Notes: a model not told the origin generated them from the letters alone. DNA of 64,000 nt from Pinus tabuliformis (GCA_031772625.1 CM062815.1:116878989-116942988); one strand, 5' to 3'; positions 46,833 through 59,341 are shown, counted from the first letter of the stretch. Numbers and translations: made by a program.

Positions 46833-46959
46833 TAATAAAACTGAAATAAAATATTGATACTTATCCTTTAATCAATCCTTATCTTCTACCTTTCTCTGTA
46901 TTCTACATGCACACCGGATCGGTTTCCACACCCGACAAACACTGAGCGCCTTCTCTTCA

Positions 46960-47800
46960 ACCTTGTGCACATACACATAGTGTACACCACACACATACAA
47001 CCACACATGACATACAACACCATGAAATGCATGCGCCTACACCTGACATACCACACATACACCTACACCCAGTGTACAACATAACACAATACATACTCCT
47101 ACATCTGGTGTACATCACAACACAATACATACACCTACACCTGGTGTACAACACAACACAAATACCTACACGAAGTACAACATAATGAATACAAACGTCA
47201 CAATACTACGACTACACAATGGACATACATAGTACCACATGCTCATAACATAATGTGTATGACATGCGCATAATACCACATGTATACCAGTACCACATGT
47301 ACAACATGTACACAATACCACCTATACACAACACCACATACACAACATGTGCACACCATCACATGTACACGCACCACCCTGCACAACGCGTACACAACAC
47401 CACATGTACACCACACCACCTATACAATGTGTACACAATAGCACAGATACAGAGTACCACGTGCACGACATGTACACAACATCACATGCATGACATGTAC
47501 ACAACACCCCCTGCACACAACACCACATGTACAACATGTACACAACACTACATGCACACAACACCATATGTACATAGTACCACTTGTACAACATGCACAC
47601 AACACCATGTGTACATAACACTGCATATACAACATGTATATAGAATTATATGTATAGAGCACTGCATATCCAACATGTGCACAACACCATATGCACACAG
47701 CACCGCATATCCATCATGCGCATAGTACGATATGTACACAACATCGCATATCCAACATGTACATAGTACCATCTATACCCAACATTGCACATCGAATACC
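46960..47800. repeat. Compound minisatellite rich in ACATGTACACAACACCAC phrases
   Basis: About 840 bp built from shuffled words such as acaacatgtacacaacac, accacatgtaca and cacctacacctggtgtac. It keeps long spurious frames open on both strands (for example 47255-47725 +) with Thr/His/Cys-biased peptides. These are repeat artefacts, not genes. Confidence 0.85.
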
Positions 47801-48114
47801 ACACTGCCTCTACCATGCAACCTTACTTCCAGTGTCTCTCTACCATCCATGCTTATCCTAGCATGTCAGGGATCATGTTGTTTTCATTTCACTGGTGTAT
47901 CTCTCAGCATTATCCTATCCACAACATAAACATAGACATAACATAAGCACATAATATCAATTAATATCCACATGATATAGACCTCAAAGATCCATCAGGC
48001 TACTCTTCCCACTTGATTCCTCATGAACCAAGAATCTCTTCATGCCATTCACCTGCATAAGCAATCATTCGTCCACAATAACGATTCCTGATGACACTGT
48101 CAGACAACAGTATG

Positions 48115-48227
<113 letters not shown>

Positions 48228-48299
48228 ACATCAACATAAAACAATCATGATCCTATCAGACAACGACATACATACATACATATATACATGCATATATAT

Positions 48300-50206
48300 A
48301 AACATTAGCATAAACATGATCACAACATAATTACCAAATATCATAAGGTTAAGGTTAAGAGAACTCCCTTTATCCATGCACAACATTGAGAACAATTTTT
48401 CCCAACATAGCCAAGGAATCATATGCCTCACATCCATTCACTTTACCTTTCTTGTTAGCTTTCTCATGATTGTCCTACCACCATCCATTTACACTAATGG
48501 ACCCAACCAACTTAGTCGATTGTCATACTCTTACCTTTAGTTTCCCTTACACATGCACCAGCTTCATCCAAGTCTTTCATTACATGTTGGGTTCCACACA
48601 GCTCTCCCAGAGTTCCATCAACTTTATTCTTTCCCAACCAATTCCCAAGACCCTCAAAACATAAAAGGAAAGAACAAGAAACAAACAAGAAGAAAATCAT
48701 GAAAACCAATAACAATACGACACCGCAAACAAAGTGGCATGATCATGCACTAGACATAACAAAATTGCAAATCAAGTGCAAGCAAATGGCAAGGTACCAA
48801 AAGCACAAGGCTCTCAATCAACATCATTACTCAATCCCCATGGGTTCTTAGTGCTTCCAATGGAAATCTCAATCTGAGCCTTCTTCAAGATTCCATGGCA
48901 ATTTCTTTTCCATGCAATTCTTTGTATCATACTTCCATAACACATAATTGTCAGTGCATAAATAAATGTAACAATATACCAATTATCTTACCTTGTTGTG
49001 CCAATCACGTTGCCTTGTAACTGAACACACATGTCAACCACATGTTCCAAAGATCAAGACAACATATCTACTAATTTGAAATCAACCTTTATCAAGATTA
49101 AAAATCATGTCATAATCCAAAGTCAACTCATAATCATTAGACATAATGCTACCATTGTCACCTACTTGCACTCAAGTACATATCAGCTATCTCAACACAT
49201 ATGTGTGAGTAAAACCATCTTAAAACAAGATCATTCTTTCGAGCAATCTTACATACACATAGTCATATTATGCAATTCATCAAACATTCAACCAACTTGC
49301 AAACATACCATGTTAAATAAATCAACTAGATGACATAATCAAACACTCAAACATCTAGTAGATGACATAGTCAAACTCATACCTTAAAGTCATAACCCTA
49401 ACCATCTACATAGGCCAATCCAATTTAGCATGATACATATAAGATCAAGATCTTAATGTTTTAAACCTAATCATTAACTAACATATGACAACAACAACTT
49501 AACATATAACATGCTCATCAACAACATATAACATAATCATTAAGTTAACTATCATAAAACAACAATAACAATGCATACAACCATAGGTTACTATCATTCA
49601 TGACTATCTGACACATGTGCATATGACTACACTAATCAACTAGCATTTATCATATATGTAACCATAATAATAATATAATGACAAGCATATCAGTAACCCT
49701 AATGCTTATAACAAACATTAACCAACATACCTGCATGCCCACCATACAAACCTTCATGATGATCTACTCTTACCCTAAAGTCCATTGTTGCTACTTCACT
49801 TTAATGATATACATCTCCTGCTCTATCTCAGCCAACACATCAATATCATAACATACCAATATCATCATCATGACCTAATTGCATACAATGACCTTATGCA
49901 CAACAACCTTCACCATGAAAATGCATGCATAACAACATATAGAAACTGACATGCATGACAAATGAATATAAAACCATACACTCATGACGACACATCCCAC
50001 AACAACACCATCAACCTTCACATGGCAACATAAATACAACCATGATCAACACCATGCAAATGCAACAAGCACATGGGCTACACGCATAAGGAACACATAT
50101 GCAACCGACATGAAAGCATGACCAACACACCGCCCATCTAGTCCAAGGGGTGAACCATGCTATGATACCACTCTATGGTATCATATATGACCCAAGGAGA
50201 GTGCAA
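48300..50206. other. Interior of the large element, no gene recognised
   Basis: AC- and AT-rich, with frequent acaac and catga words. Only short frames. Confidence 0.5.
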
Positions 50207-50228
50207 CCCACTCTAATACCACTCTATG
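50164..50228 (-). other. Primer binding site region with duplicated PBS-like unit
   Basis: taccactctatg occurs twice (50167-50178, 50217-50228). On the minus strand this gives tggtattagagtggg next to the LTR and a second tggtatcatag 40 nt further in. gatacca-ctcta-tggtatc at 50164-50182 is a 7-bp hairpin. Confidence 0.65.
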
Positions 50229-50910
50229 ACACCCTCATCCCACATCTACCCAAGTAACCGGCCAACCAGGGTAAATATGCGACGAGAGGCCACTATAATG
50301 GGATTCAACCTCCTAAGTCACCTTAAGGAAGTGGAATCGACGAAAACACACCACAAAAACCTTCCACATCAACAACAAAACTCCCAAGAGCCATCCCAAC
50401 CACTCAGGTAACCAACCCTTGAGACCAACTAAAGTTTTAGTGCATCAAACCCCTAGACATTCCCTTGATATAGACAAGGGTGTGCCTGGGAGGCTCCAGA
50501 ATCTCCCACAACAAGTGCAAGGGAGCTTTTGAGTACTTTTTTCCCAATGTTGTGACTACGACTCCAGGATTCGTGCCACTTTTCAAGCCCAGAATCCAGG
50601 TCACACCCAGAAACCCTTGTAGCTTTCAGAATCTATAATTTACATGACAACAAGACTTACAAGCCAAAAAATGGCTCCACGACTAGGCCTAACCATCCCC
50701 AAATGAGACTGACATTTTTTCAAACACTTGGCATCAATGCAATCTACAGGACATGAATACAAAATATGGCATAAATGACTGATAAATCATATGAGACTTG
50801 ACAAGAAAGATCACAACCCTCTTCCCTTAAATGTTTTGACCTCAATTAGGTCTTGCATCCATTATCCTTTTAGTTACAAGTAAATACAGGAAATAACCAT
50901 GACTATAACC
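50227..50910 (-). repeat. 5' LTR remnant of the large element
   Basis: Shares taggcct, ccacttttcaagccc, tcaattaggtcttgcatcca and many other blocks with 43686-44390. It breaks off in ccatgactataacca at 50910. Confidence 0.85.
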
Positions 50911-51302
50911 AATACGGTAAAGGATACCTCACTTATCTCGCATCCTAGAGAATTCTAAAAAACTTTGAGAAAGTGCACAATCAAATATGCGATAATGTGA
51001 TTTGCGATATTGCATCGCAATCGCAAAATTGACATTCTCGCAGTTAGAACTCGCCACCTTAAAATTTTTTCCTTCCCATTTGCGATGCGGTAATTTAATG
51101 AGTAATAAAAGCAATGATAAGAAGCCTTAGTGGCTATTTAATGAGTTTAATGGCATTTATGTTAAAGAGCGGCTTGACGTGATACGATATCTTTTCTTTT
51201 GTGTTCTGAATAATAGCTCCTATCTTGTCACCTTTTTTAGGTTAACTATATCATTTATTCTCACTGTCATTATCACGTGTGTTTATCCGATAACTTCCGT
51301 TT
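50911..51302. other. No gene recognised
   Basis: Junction sequence between two repeats. A cluster of gcgatgcg/ttgcgatattgcatcgcaat words at 50990-51080, otherwise nothing. Confidence 0.4.
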
Positions 51303-54300
51303 TTGCTCCATTTGAGGAAAACTCCACAGAAAACATCATTGGAGACAATGCTGAAGAAGGGGAATGGAACTGCATCTGAGAAATCAGAAATGGTGTTGCT
51401 TTTCTTTGATACCACATGCAACAAAGACAGAGGAACTTCGACATGGGAGGCCATGTACAACTTGTTAGAAGAAGATCCTAGGCCACTGGTAACAAAGGCC
51501 ACGACAAATGCTCAGGAGTCATCTGATGCCTCCTATTTTGAAACATGTTCTTTCTTGCATCGCATAGCTGCAAGACCAAAAATAATCCCATACATGGACA
51601 TGGTCAAATGGGTAATTGACGAGGTAGACATCACAGACAAAACCTTCAAGAATCACAGGCAACAAGTCATGGGGTCTTTCTCAGTAGACAACCTATGACT
51701 AATGTACTAGTTACCTGAGCCACAAAAGTTCTATAACAAATGGTTCCTTGAGAAATTCGCCACAGAAAATGAGGATCTGTCAGACGTCACACAGACCTAG
51801 AAATCAAGCAAAGGCAACTCAAGCGAGATCAAACTGGTGTGTACTCAACAACATCCATTTATCCCCCTCGTAGTTTCATAGCAGCAATGATATGTAGGTT
51901 ATTCGATAGACCAATAGCACCAAGTTTTCCATGGATTGGCTTCCATTAATAGATGCAGCAGTGAATGCAACAATAATGAACTGGGCTCAAATTTTATTAA
52001 ATAATTTGACAAATACCATTATAGAATATAGAAGGAAAAGAAGTTCCTCTTTAAGGGTTTATCCCCCTTTTTTCATGAGTGCTTTTGTTATGGATGCAAT
52101 CTATTTTTGTTCTCAATTTCCCAATATGGGATGGAAGTGGACTGTACAGAACCCACTTCCCATCCATATATACCATAATATTTTGTGGGAATCTCAATTC
52201 CACCCCCATTTTTATAAAATCTGTCAAGGGGTTATGCTACCCATTCATAGAGAAGTATATAATAGGATCGCCCCTAGGTTTTCTAAAGAGGCCAAAGTAG
52301 ATATCTTGCCAGTAGCCAGATGGTTTGGGGAAGAAACATTCACCTACATCAGAGTTTTTGGGAGCATTGCTTCACCGCATGTCCTCCCATATTATGTCCC
52401 TGACAAACTAATGGCTAGAGAAATAGCCTACCAAATAGCAGGGGAAGGTGGAATGAGCAGAGGACTAAAAGAACAAAAGAAGGCCATTTGACCTACATTC
52501 CTGTTACAATGTGGTGCATTTGCACTACATGATTATGGACATGCATTAAGAGAAGCAGAGATTATTAAGCCTCTAAAATTAGCTACAATTCCGGGAAGTT
52601 AGTACGACCCAAATGGCACTGTTAAGGAATTTACTATTACAGTAAAATTAAAACAGTTCACCCACGAAGAGGACGCCTTTGATGACCTCTTCCTACAGGC
52701 AGAAACATTTTCACAAGTTTTGCATATGGCATCACTACTTTTGACCCTGGAAGATGTTAAGGCTTTCCATGTGTACAGAAAAAAAGAGATTATTAAAGGT
52801 CCCATTGGACCTACTGCAAATTGAACCAATAAGGGATCCAACTCCCAGCATAAGCTTGGAGGACAGCTCCAAAGAGAACTATGAAGAAGAAACTCAAGAG
52901 AGATCTACACATGAGTCAGAGCACTCAGAGTGGTAGTCTCAAAATGAGGGGGGAAATACCAATAAAGAATCTGAAAAATACATAGGTCAAAGTACAGAGG
53001 AGACGACCGAGCAGGCCAAAGTAAAGAAACAAGTAGAAGTTTCTTCTACTTCAACTCAATCAGGTAAAGCTCTAGTCATTGACCTCAAACAAGAATGGGA
53101 ATAGTTCAACAAAAAGCTCCACATAGATACAAACCCTGAGCAAACATCTAGAATGCAAACTCCCAAGCAAACCCAGCATAAGTTGAATCCAGAAACAACA
53201 AAGGAAATAGCTACAAGCACTCAGGACGTTGAGGTTATTCCTGCTACTCCTACTTCAGAAATTGTTTTAAGAATTGAGGAAATACCTCCTCTAGATGTAT
53301 TCTATAGCCCTACCCACAAATTTGTAGTCAAGAGACAAAGGAAGAAAAGAAAACTGGACGTTGTAGCTATTACGACTCCGGAAAATGAACCAATGGACAT
53401 CGTATGGAAGGACTCACCTATCGACCCATCTAAGAATCTCACAATGCTGTCATAATTCACGGGAGCCTATGCCACAACAACTATTGATAAGGCAACAGAG
53501 GTCCAAATGCTGCTCATGGAAAAGGAACAGAGAATTATGCTACTATAATAGCAATTATCCCCAGAAAAATCTAATCAACAAGTAGAATTACAAGTAGCCC
53601 AGCTCGAAAAGGAATTCGAACATATGAGAATACAACATAAAGCCAGCTTAGCAGAAAATGATTTGCAGATACAAGCCATGATAGATAAAATTAGAGACAA
53701 TCCACAAATCGAAGAATTCATCTAAGAAGCACTCAGCCTCAATTCCTTTCTAATGCAGCAAAAGGAAGTATTTTTCCAAAAAATCTCGCAGATATATCCT
53801 TATTGTGAGACCAGTGATAAATTAACATACCAAGTTATTGATACGAGGCTTGAGTATGATGAAATCCACAAAAGGGTTTTTGAGTTTATCACCTAGCAAG
53901 AATCAGAGGATGGGAGGAAGGCTGACCTACTAAAGTTGGAAAAGTCTCATAAATATATTTTGTTCATAGATTGGGATTCTCGGTTTAAATAGGTGGAAAG
54001 GGCAACAACGATAGCAACTACAAAAAATAACAGCATAATAGAAGCCATTAACAAAAATCTTCATGGCGCCAATCTAGTCAAGGAATGTGTACCAGGATTT
54101 CTTCCTAATGCCAAACAGCTAGAGCAATAGTGGAAACAAACAGTGCAGGGAAACGAGGAGGCAATCAAACAGTTAAACAGGCCGAATTGAGAGGCATACT
54201 GGCAGTTTTTAGTGAAACCACCCAACCAATGGATAACTCTAAGATGTTTAACAACATCTACACAAAAGAAGGTGTCAGCACTAACAGATACCATATTTGC

Positions 54301-54353
54301 TGGGCAGTTAAAAACTGTGATCAACCAACTGCCTCTGCTCAAGCCCATGACTA
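51303..54353 (+). pseudogene. Long decayed ORF of unknown retroelement-like family
   Basis: One coding sequence can be followed for about 1,000 codons through many stops and frameshifts: 51303-51698 (SYFETCSFLHRIAARPKIIPY), then PEPQKFYNKWFLEKFA, then 51931-52491 (MDWLPLIDAAVNATIMNWA, PPFFMSAFVMDAIYF, VDILPVARWFGEETFTYIRVF), then an acidic Glu/Thr-rich part (52754-53455). It finishes with a coiled-coil region (QQVELQVAQLEKEFEHMRIQ...) ending near 54353. No capsid, protease or polymerase motif is visible. I recall similar long repeated ORFs in conifer predictions, unassigned (not checked). It lies just upstream of, and in the same direction as, a putative LTR at 54619. Confidence 0.6.
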
Positions 54354-54618
54354 ATATTTGCGACCTTAGAGATCAAGTTCAAAGGAGCTAGTCATTAATT
54401 TATTTTCTTTTAGTTTTATTTTTTCATATTCTGAGGAAGGTTGTTTGAAACCTCCTCAACTATTTGTGTAATAATATATTTTAATACATATAGTTTAGTA
54501 TTTAAACCCCTCTCATGCATTTAGAGAGGGGTCCACAAATTTTATCAAAAACAATTTTCAAAACATTGCACTTTTGTACTCCTAGAATGTGTTGGATTGA
54601 TTGAAATTTAGTCAATAT
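54354..54618. other. 3' flank of the decayed ORF
   Basis: AT-rich, with a purine run agagagggg at 54521-54529. No gene. Confidence 0.4.
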
Positions 54619-55206
54619 TGTTGAAGCACATGAGCAAGACTTATCATATATGGTACTTTTATCTTATGATCGTGTTTTATTTATGTATCAAGCAATACTT
54701 ATTCTTTCAATTGTTTTATGTATGAAAGTTTGAATTATAGTTTTAGCATTATTGCACTTCTGTATGATGTTAGCTCTGATTCCGTTGTGAATACATGAAT
54801 GATTTTATATGCGATATATTTTTCTCAATCGTTTTGTATAACTATTTATCCAAAACGATTATTGTTAAACTATTTAATTTCTTGTTGCAGTTGAATGATA
54901 TTTATTATCAATTGCTGTAAGACATCATTATAGATCGCATATCGTATTTGATTCTCGGGTATACTTATAGTTAAATAGTGTTAAAATAGGATATATGCAT
55001 GTGTTTAGAAGTTAGATTAGATTACACTTAGCTTAATCATTTCCTGTTACATCATATATCATCCCACCATCACTATCAAATCTTTTATGGAAACTGGTCC
55101 CATTATCCCCAGTCGGAGCCACTATACCAAACGGAAAAGGAGTTGCTTTCAAGGTCCGGACCGGGTGGTTTTCCCCCATGTCGCAACGATTTTCAAGGCT
55201 TCAACA
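54619..55206 (+). repeat. Putative 5' LTR
   Basis: 588 bp beginning tgttgaagc and ending gcttcaaca, an exact 9-bp inverted pair, three bases before the PBS. Without a partner LTR the start is uncertain. Confidence 0.5.
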
Positions 55207-55209
55207 TTT

Positions 55210-55228
55210 TGGTGCTAGAAGGAGGGCC
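55210..55228 (+). other. Primer binding site
   Basis: tggtgctagaaggagggcc close to a CA-ended LTR and ten bases before the gag start region. tRNA not identified. Confidence 0.6.
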
Positions 55229-55237
55229 TAACTATGA

Positions 55238-56521
55238 ATGGCAAGCAAATATAAATCAGTAAGCCATTATAAGAGTAAAACTCCCTCACCATCACCTCCA
55301 ACTTCTCGGTCACATTCTAAATCCCCAAATCCTAGGCAAGAAGTTGTAAAGAAATCCTTAGAATCCACTACTAAGATCCCAAAGAAATTAGATCAATATT
55401 CTTCTATAGAAACTCCTGAAGTGCAGTCTTTAATCCATAAACTGCAGGGGATTTCAATATCTCAAGAAGAATCTGAGTTATCTCAAGCTAGTGTTTCTTC
55501 TCAGTTTCCTTCCTCTCAAAGGCTAACTAGATCACAGAGCGAAAAATTTGGGATCCCCCCATTTGAATTCCCTCTACCAAACCGAAGGAAAACTAAGAAA
55601 ACACAGTCTGAAGCTCATAGTGAGGTTCTCTCATCATCACCTGAAACACCCTCATTCATTCCATCCACTTCATCACAAAATCAATCATCCACCTCACAAC
55701 TCCAAATCATGGTTTACACTAGTACTGGAGCACAAACCTCCTCTACCCAATCACCTTCAACTACTGGAACATCTTCCTCTACACAGATACCCATTATGGC
55801 TCAAATACCATGGACAAATCTAGGAGTTGTTCGAATGGCAGGACCATTACACCCATTACCTGCGCATCCAATGAAATGGTTGCCAAAATTTAACCCTGAT
55901 GATGGTCTGCCTGCTGAAGAACACATAAACAATTTTATGTTGTCCATAAATCTGAATGCAGTGGTAGAAGAAGATGCAGTTGTAAGATTATTCCCTTATA
56001 CTTTACAAGGATCAGCAGGATCATGGTATTTTTCATTACCATCTGGTTCCATTAATAGTTGGGATGCCTTTCAGGAGCAATTCTTAACCAAGTTTGGAGA
56101 TGACCAATCCACAACTACTCTTCTCAATGATCTCTCTAACTTGAAAGTTGAACCTAGAGAACCAATTAAGGACTTCAATTCACGTTTTAATAAGTTATTG
56201 AATAAAATCCCAACAGCATCCACGCTGAGTGATGAAGTCCAAAATGAATGGTACATTTCTGCTCTTCCCTCAAACGTAGTTATTTTTGTCGATAGGGCTG
56301 CCAAACCAACTTTGGCAGAAAACATGAAAGAAGCCATAGCTGTAGAAAAACACATTTTAGCTTTAGAGAAAAATAATGCATTAGAAGAACAAAAATCCAA
56401 GAAGGTAACTTTTAGGGATGAATCCAAGAAAAAATCACCTAAAGATCCTTTTGATCTTGAAGGACTGCAAAAGGTCCTTAAAACCATGTCCAATGAAATG
56501 GTTGACATCAAAAACAGGTAG
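55238..56521 (+). CDS. gag: Ty3-type Gag
   Basis: Open frame of 427 codons (its first codon is the ATGG at 55238, MASKYKS). The first 185 residues are Ser/Pro/Thr-rich. Residues about 190-390 carry a Retrotrans_gag capsid domain: WLPKFNPDDGLPAEEHINNF, VVRLFPYTLQGSAGSWYFSLP, SWDAFQEQFLTKFG, EPREPIKDFNSRFNKLLNKI and LSDEVQNEWYISALP. It forms the particle shell in such elements. No zinc knuckle seen. The frame ends with TAG at 56519-56521, four bases after c-aaa-aac; the pol-side frame continues at -1. It may be a programmed frameshift or simply a lesion. Confidence 0.85.
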   Translation: MASKYKSVSHYKSKTPSPSPPTSRSHSKSPNPRQEVVKKSLESTTKIPKKLDQYSSIETPEVQSLIHKLQGISISQEESELSQASVSSQFPSSQRLTRSQSEKFGIPPFEFPLPNRRKTKKTQSEAHSEVLSSSPETPSFIPSTSSQNQSSTSQLQIMVYTSTGAQTSSTQSPSTTGTSSSTQIPIMAQIPWTNLGVVRMAGPLHPLPAHPMKWLPKFNPDDGLPAEEHINNFMLSINLNAVVEEDAVVRLFPYTLQGSAGSWYFSLPSGSINSWDAFQEQFLTKFGDDQSTTTLLNDLSNLKVEPREPIKDFNSRFNKLLNKIPTASTLSDEVQNEWYISALPSNVVIFVDRAAKPTLAENMKEAIAVEKHILALEKNNALEEQKSKKVTFRDESKKKSPKDPFDLEGLQKVLKTMSNEMVDIKNR

Positions 56522-58180
56522 TTGAGACTTCCTCAAGGAAAGCTTACAGACCTTACAAAAGAAACCCTTCCTCTAATCCTAAGCCTCCAAGTACCATATC
56601 AAATGCTGAATCAGATGTAGAGGAAGAGGAAATCTCAACAACTGAAGAACAAACTGATGATGAAGAAGTAGTTGAATTACAAGGAATGTGGGATTTTATC
56701 CTTCCTAATGAAGAAGCACAAGAAGCATTACCTGTCGCAACCAAGAGTAGAAGCATTGTAGATTTTCCACAAACAAATCCAAAACATAAAGCATCAACTC
56801 CATCTCCTAAAGATAAAGTAATAGGTAAGAAATCTTCCCCCAAATCCACTCAAACCACTCCTCCTCAATCAAATTCTTCACCTTCAGCTAAAACCCTGCT
56901 AGTCTATGATGAAATGGAATACAACATTGTTGAAGATATGAAGAAGAGGAGGGTGAATATTATGTTCCATGAGCTTAGCAAGTTAAAACATCAACAAAAG
57001 CTATTTCTCAAAGAACTAAAAGCAGTCCCTACTTCTCCTCTTCCCGCTGTTGTAATATCATCGGATGCTCAAGAAATGGGAAGGACTCCTACTACGTCAT
57101 TAGATCAAATTAGTTTAACTGATATTCCTCTAATAGGAAGAAGATCCAAATCCCATACTCCTCCATTTCTTCTGACTTTTGAAGTTTTCAATAAAAATCT
57201 ACACAATTGTTTAGTTGATTCTAGAGCTTCATCCAACATTCTACCAAGAATAGTTTGTGCGAAATTGAATGTGGAGCCCCAAAAATCTATTGTTCGCATT
57301 GTGCAGTTAGATCGATCTCAAGTCGAAGTTATAGGGGAACTCAATCAAGTCACTATTCGACTCTCATCAAACCCGAAAGTATGTCAAGTCATTGACATCC
57401 TTGTGGCTGATATCTCAGAGTTCTATGGCTTAATCCTTAGCAGAGACTGGTCAGAAAAGCTTCATGGCTATTTCGCAACCGACTGGTCCCACATGTGGCT
57501 TCCCTATAATGGTAAGCCAAATCAAATAAGGGTTGACCGAGAGAAACATCAAAAGTATATCGTCACAAAATTGGAGGGAGAAAATGAACCCGTCGCATAC
57601 AACAACAATATCATTGGAAATTATTCAGTTGAATCATTTCTAGGCAATTTTAATGCAAATACTTCACCCTTCTTGGAAAATTCTGTTATATCACAAGTTG
57701 AAAATTATTCTCAAACAGATGCTTCTAAATGTATAAATTTTGTAGATAGACCTATAGTTAAGTCTTTATTTTGGAAATTATATTTTGATGGATCTAGATC
57801 TAACGATGGAGCTGGAGCAGGATGCATATTAGTTAGCCCAGAAGGGGAAAAAACTATGTTAGCATGCAAACTTGAATTCGAATGCACAAATAACATTGTT
57901 GAATATGAATCATTAGTTCAAGGGTTGTATAAAGCTATTGGCCTTGATATCAAATATCTTCAAGTGTTTGGAGATTCGTAAATTGTAATTAAGCAGGTAA
58001 GGAATACTATACATTGTCTCTCTAGACACTTGAAACATTATCAATCATTAGTCTAGGACCTCACCTCTCATTTTACAACATTTAACATTTCCCCTATCCC
58101 AAGATTCCAAAATGCAAGTGCCGATCGTTTGGCTAATTTTGCATCCGAACTCATCCCACCAGGATATTATAGCCCCGGTC
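56518..58180 (+). pseudogene. Protease-RNase H part of Ty3 polyprotein, broken
   Basis: In the -1 frame after Gag. After an acidic linker, a retropepsin-like domain reads NCLVDSRASSNILPR (usual D-S-G-A-S; here G is R), VQLDRSQVEVIGEL and FYGLILSRDWSEKL. A linker of about 95 residues leads straight to RNase H: LYFDGSRSNDGAGAGCILV, NNIVEYESLVQGL and QVFGDS, then TAA (57979-57981). The same frame goes on with the end of RNase H (RNTIHCLSRHLKHY, NASADRLANFASELIPP). All four acidic positions of RNase H are present (D, E, D, D). No reverse transcriptase lies between the protease and RNase H. I recall plant Tat-lineage elements with an extra RNase H before the polymerase, so this may be natural order. 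Confidence 0.8.
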
Positions 58181-58212
58181 GCTTTTCTATTGAATTAATT
58201 TTTAGGCCTTCT

Positions 58213-59326
58213 TGTTGTGGAGGTAAATCCCCTCTGCGGACAGAGGCGATCCCTACTAGCCTAGACCGGGTCTAGAAACAATCAAACAATGCTATCACGC
58301 AAGTCCCTAATTTCAAATAAAAAGTAGATGGTGAGAACCTACTTGGATTCCAATGCTAGTGTTTGTCGAAGAGATATCGCCCTCGTTCCTTTGCCTTGGC
58401 CGGTCACGATCCCCACGATCTCCATGATTGGACACCTGCACATGCAAAGAACAACACAAATACAAGCATAAAACCCAATAGATGCAACTATATATCAGTC
58501 AGAAAAGATATAACTCAACATCAATCATAAGACAATGAGAGTGGAACCATAATGATAGTCATCTATTATTGACAAATAACAAAGAAGAATACAACCATAG
58601 TTCTGACGTCAAATCCTCCTTTGGCTGGGTGATCAGCTACACAAGTCTTGCAAAGCTTGTTGGGATGGTAAAAAAGCCTCTCTCTCCTTGGTGACAAGAA
58701 TCTCCTCACTTAGATTTGGCCTTATGGGTGCAAAGAAGGCTCTTGCAACTTCAATCTCTTGAACTCCTGGAATTCTCACTATCACTAGTACTAGCTTGAA
58801 CTAGCTTGCTCAAGGCAAAAGAACAAGCTTTTATAGATAGAGGGGAAGAAGATAGGATCAACCACAATTTCCATGGGATTGGCTTTATCACTTAGAAGCT
58901 TCCCTGAAAGGTGGCAAACCACTTCCCTTCTATGGAGATTCGAAGCCAAACCATCCTAGCTCAACATAGATTCAGTTGGTGAATGGGTTAAGGAGAACCT
59001 TCGGAAGCTTGTTTGTTAAAAACTTTACTCAATTCGGTTGGCGCGAGTGCGACTCTGAGACAGAGCGCCAATGGCGCGCCCTCTTTAGAGGATTTCCCCC
59101 ATTGGCGCGGGTAGTACACTGTGGACCCGCGCTAATGCAAAAAGAGCTGTTTTCATGGGTATTCTGCAGGAGATGTCTTCAGGGCATATGAAGCTCATAC
59201 TTAGAGGAATATGATGCAAGTGGTTTCAGGTCATGTCACTTCTCACAGGTCCCGGAATGAGTCCTCCAGTGTGCGGGTGAGGGGTAACAGAGACGGTGAC
59301 AAATGGTGAGAAATTGCTGTGTAACA
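58213..59326 (-). repeat. 3' LTR of element 2
   Basis: In sense it starts TGTTACACAG and ends ACAACA, like element 1. TATA-like ctataaaag on the minus strand at 58828-58836. A GC-rich block (gcgcg, ggcgcgcc) lies at 59038-59145. Confidence 0.8.
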
Positions 59327-59341
59327 GATGCCCCCTAAAGC
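59327..59341 (-). other. Polypurine-like tract of element 2
   Basis: Reverse complement reads ctttagggggcatc, as in element 1 before its 3' LTR. Confidence 0.75.

Larger units (their letters stand above)
54619..58212 (+). mobile_element. Ty3-type element, 5' half, interrupted by element 2
   Basis: A candidate LTR with 9-bp inverted ends is followed by a PBS-like tggtgctagaaggagggcc (55210-55228). Gag, protease and RNase H follow. The sequence is cut at 58213 by the LTR of element 2, so any reverse transcriptase, integrase and 3' LTR lie outside the window. Stops and a changed protease active site mark it as inactive. Confidence 0.75.

Noticed and set aside
47255..47772. Cys/Tyr- or Thr/His-rich ORFs on both strands
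   Set aside because: Produced by the minisatellite; composition follows the repeat words.
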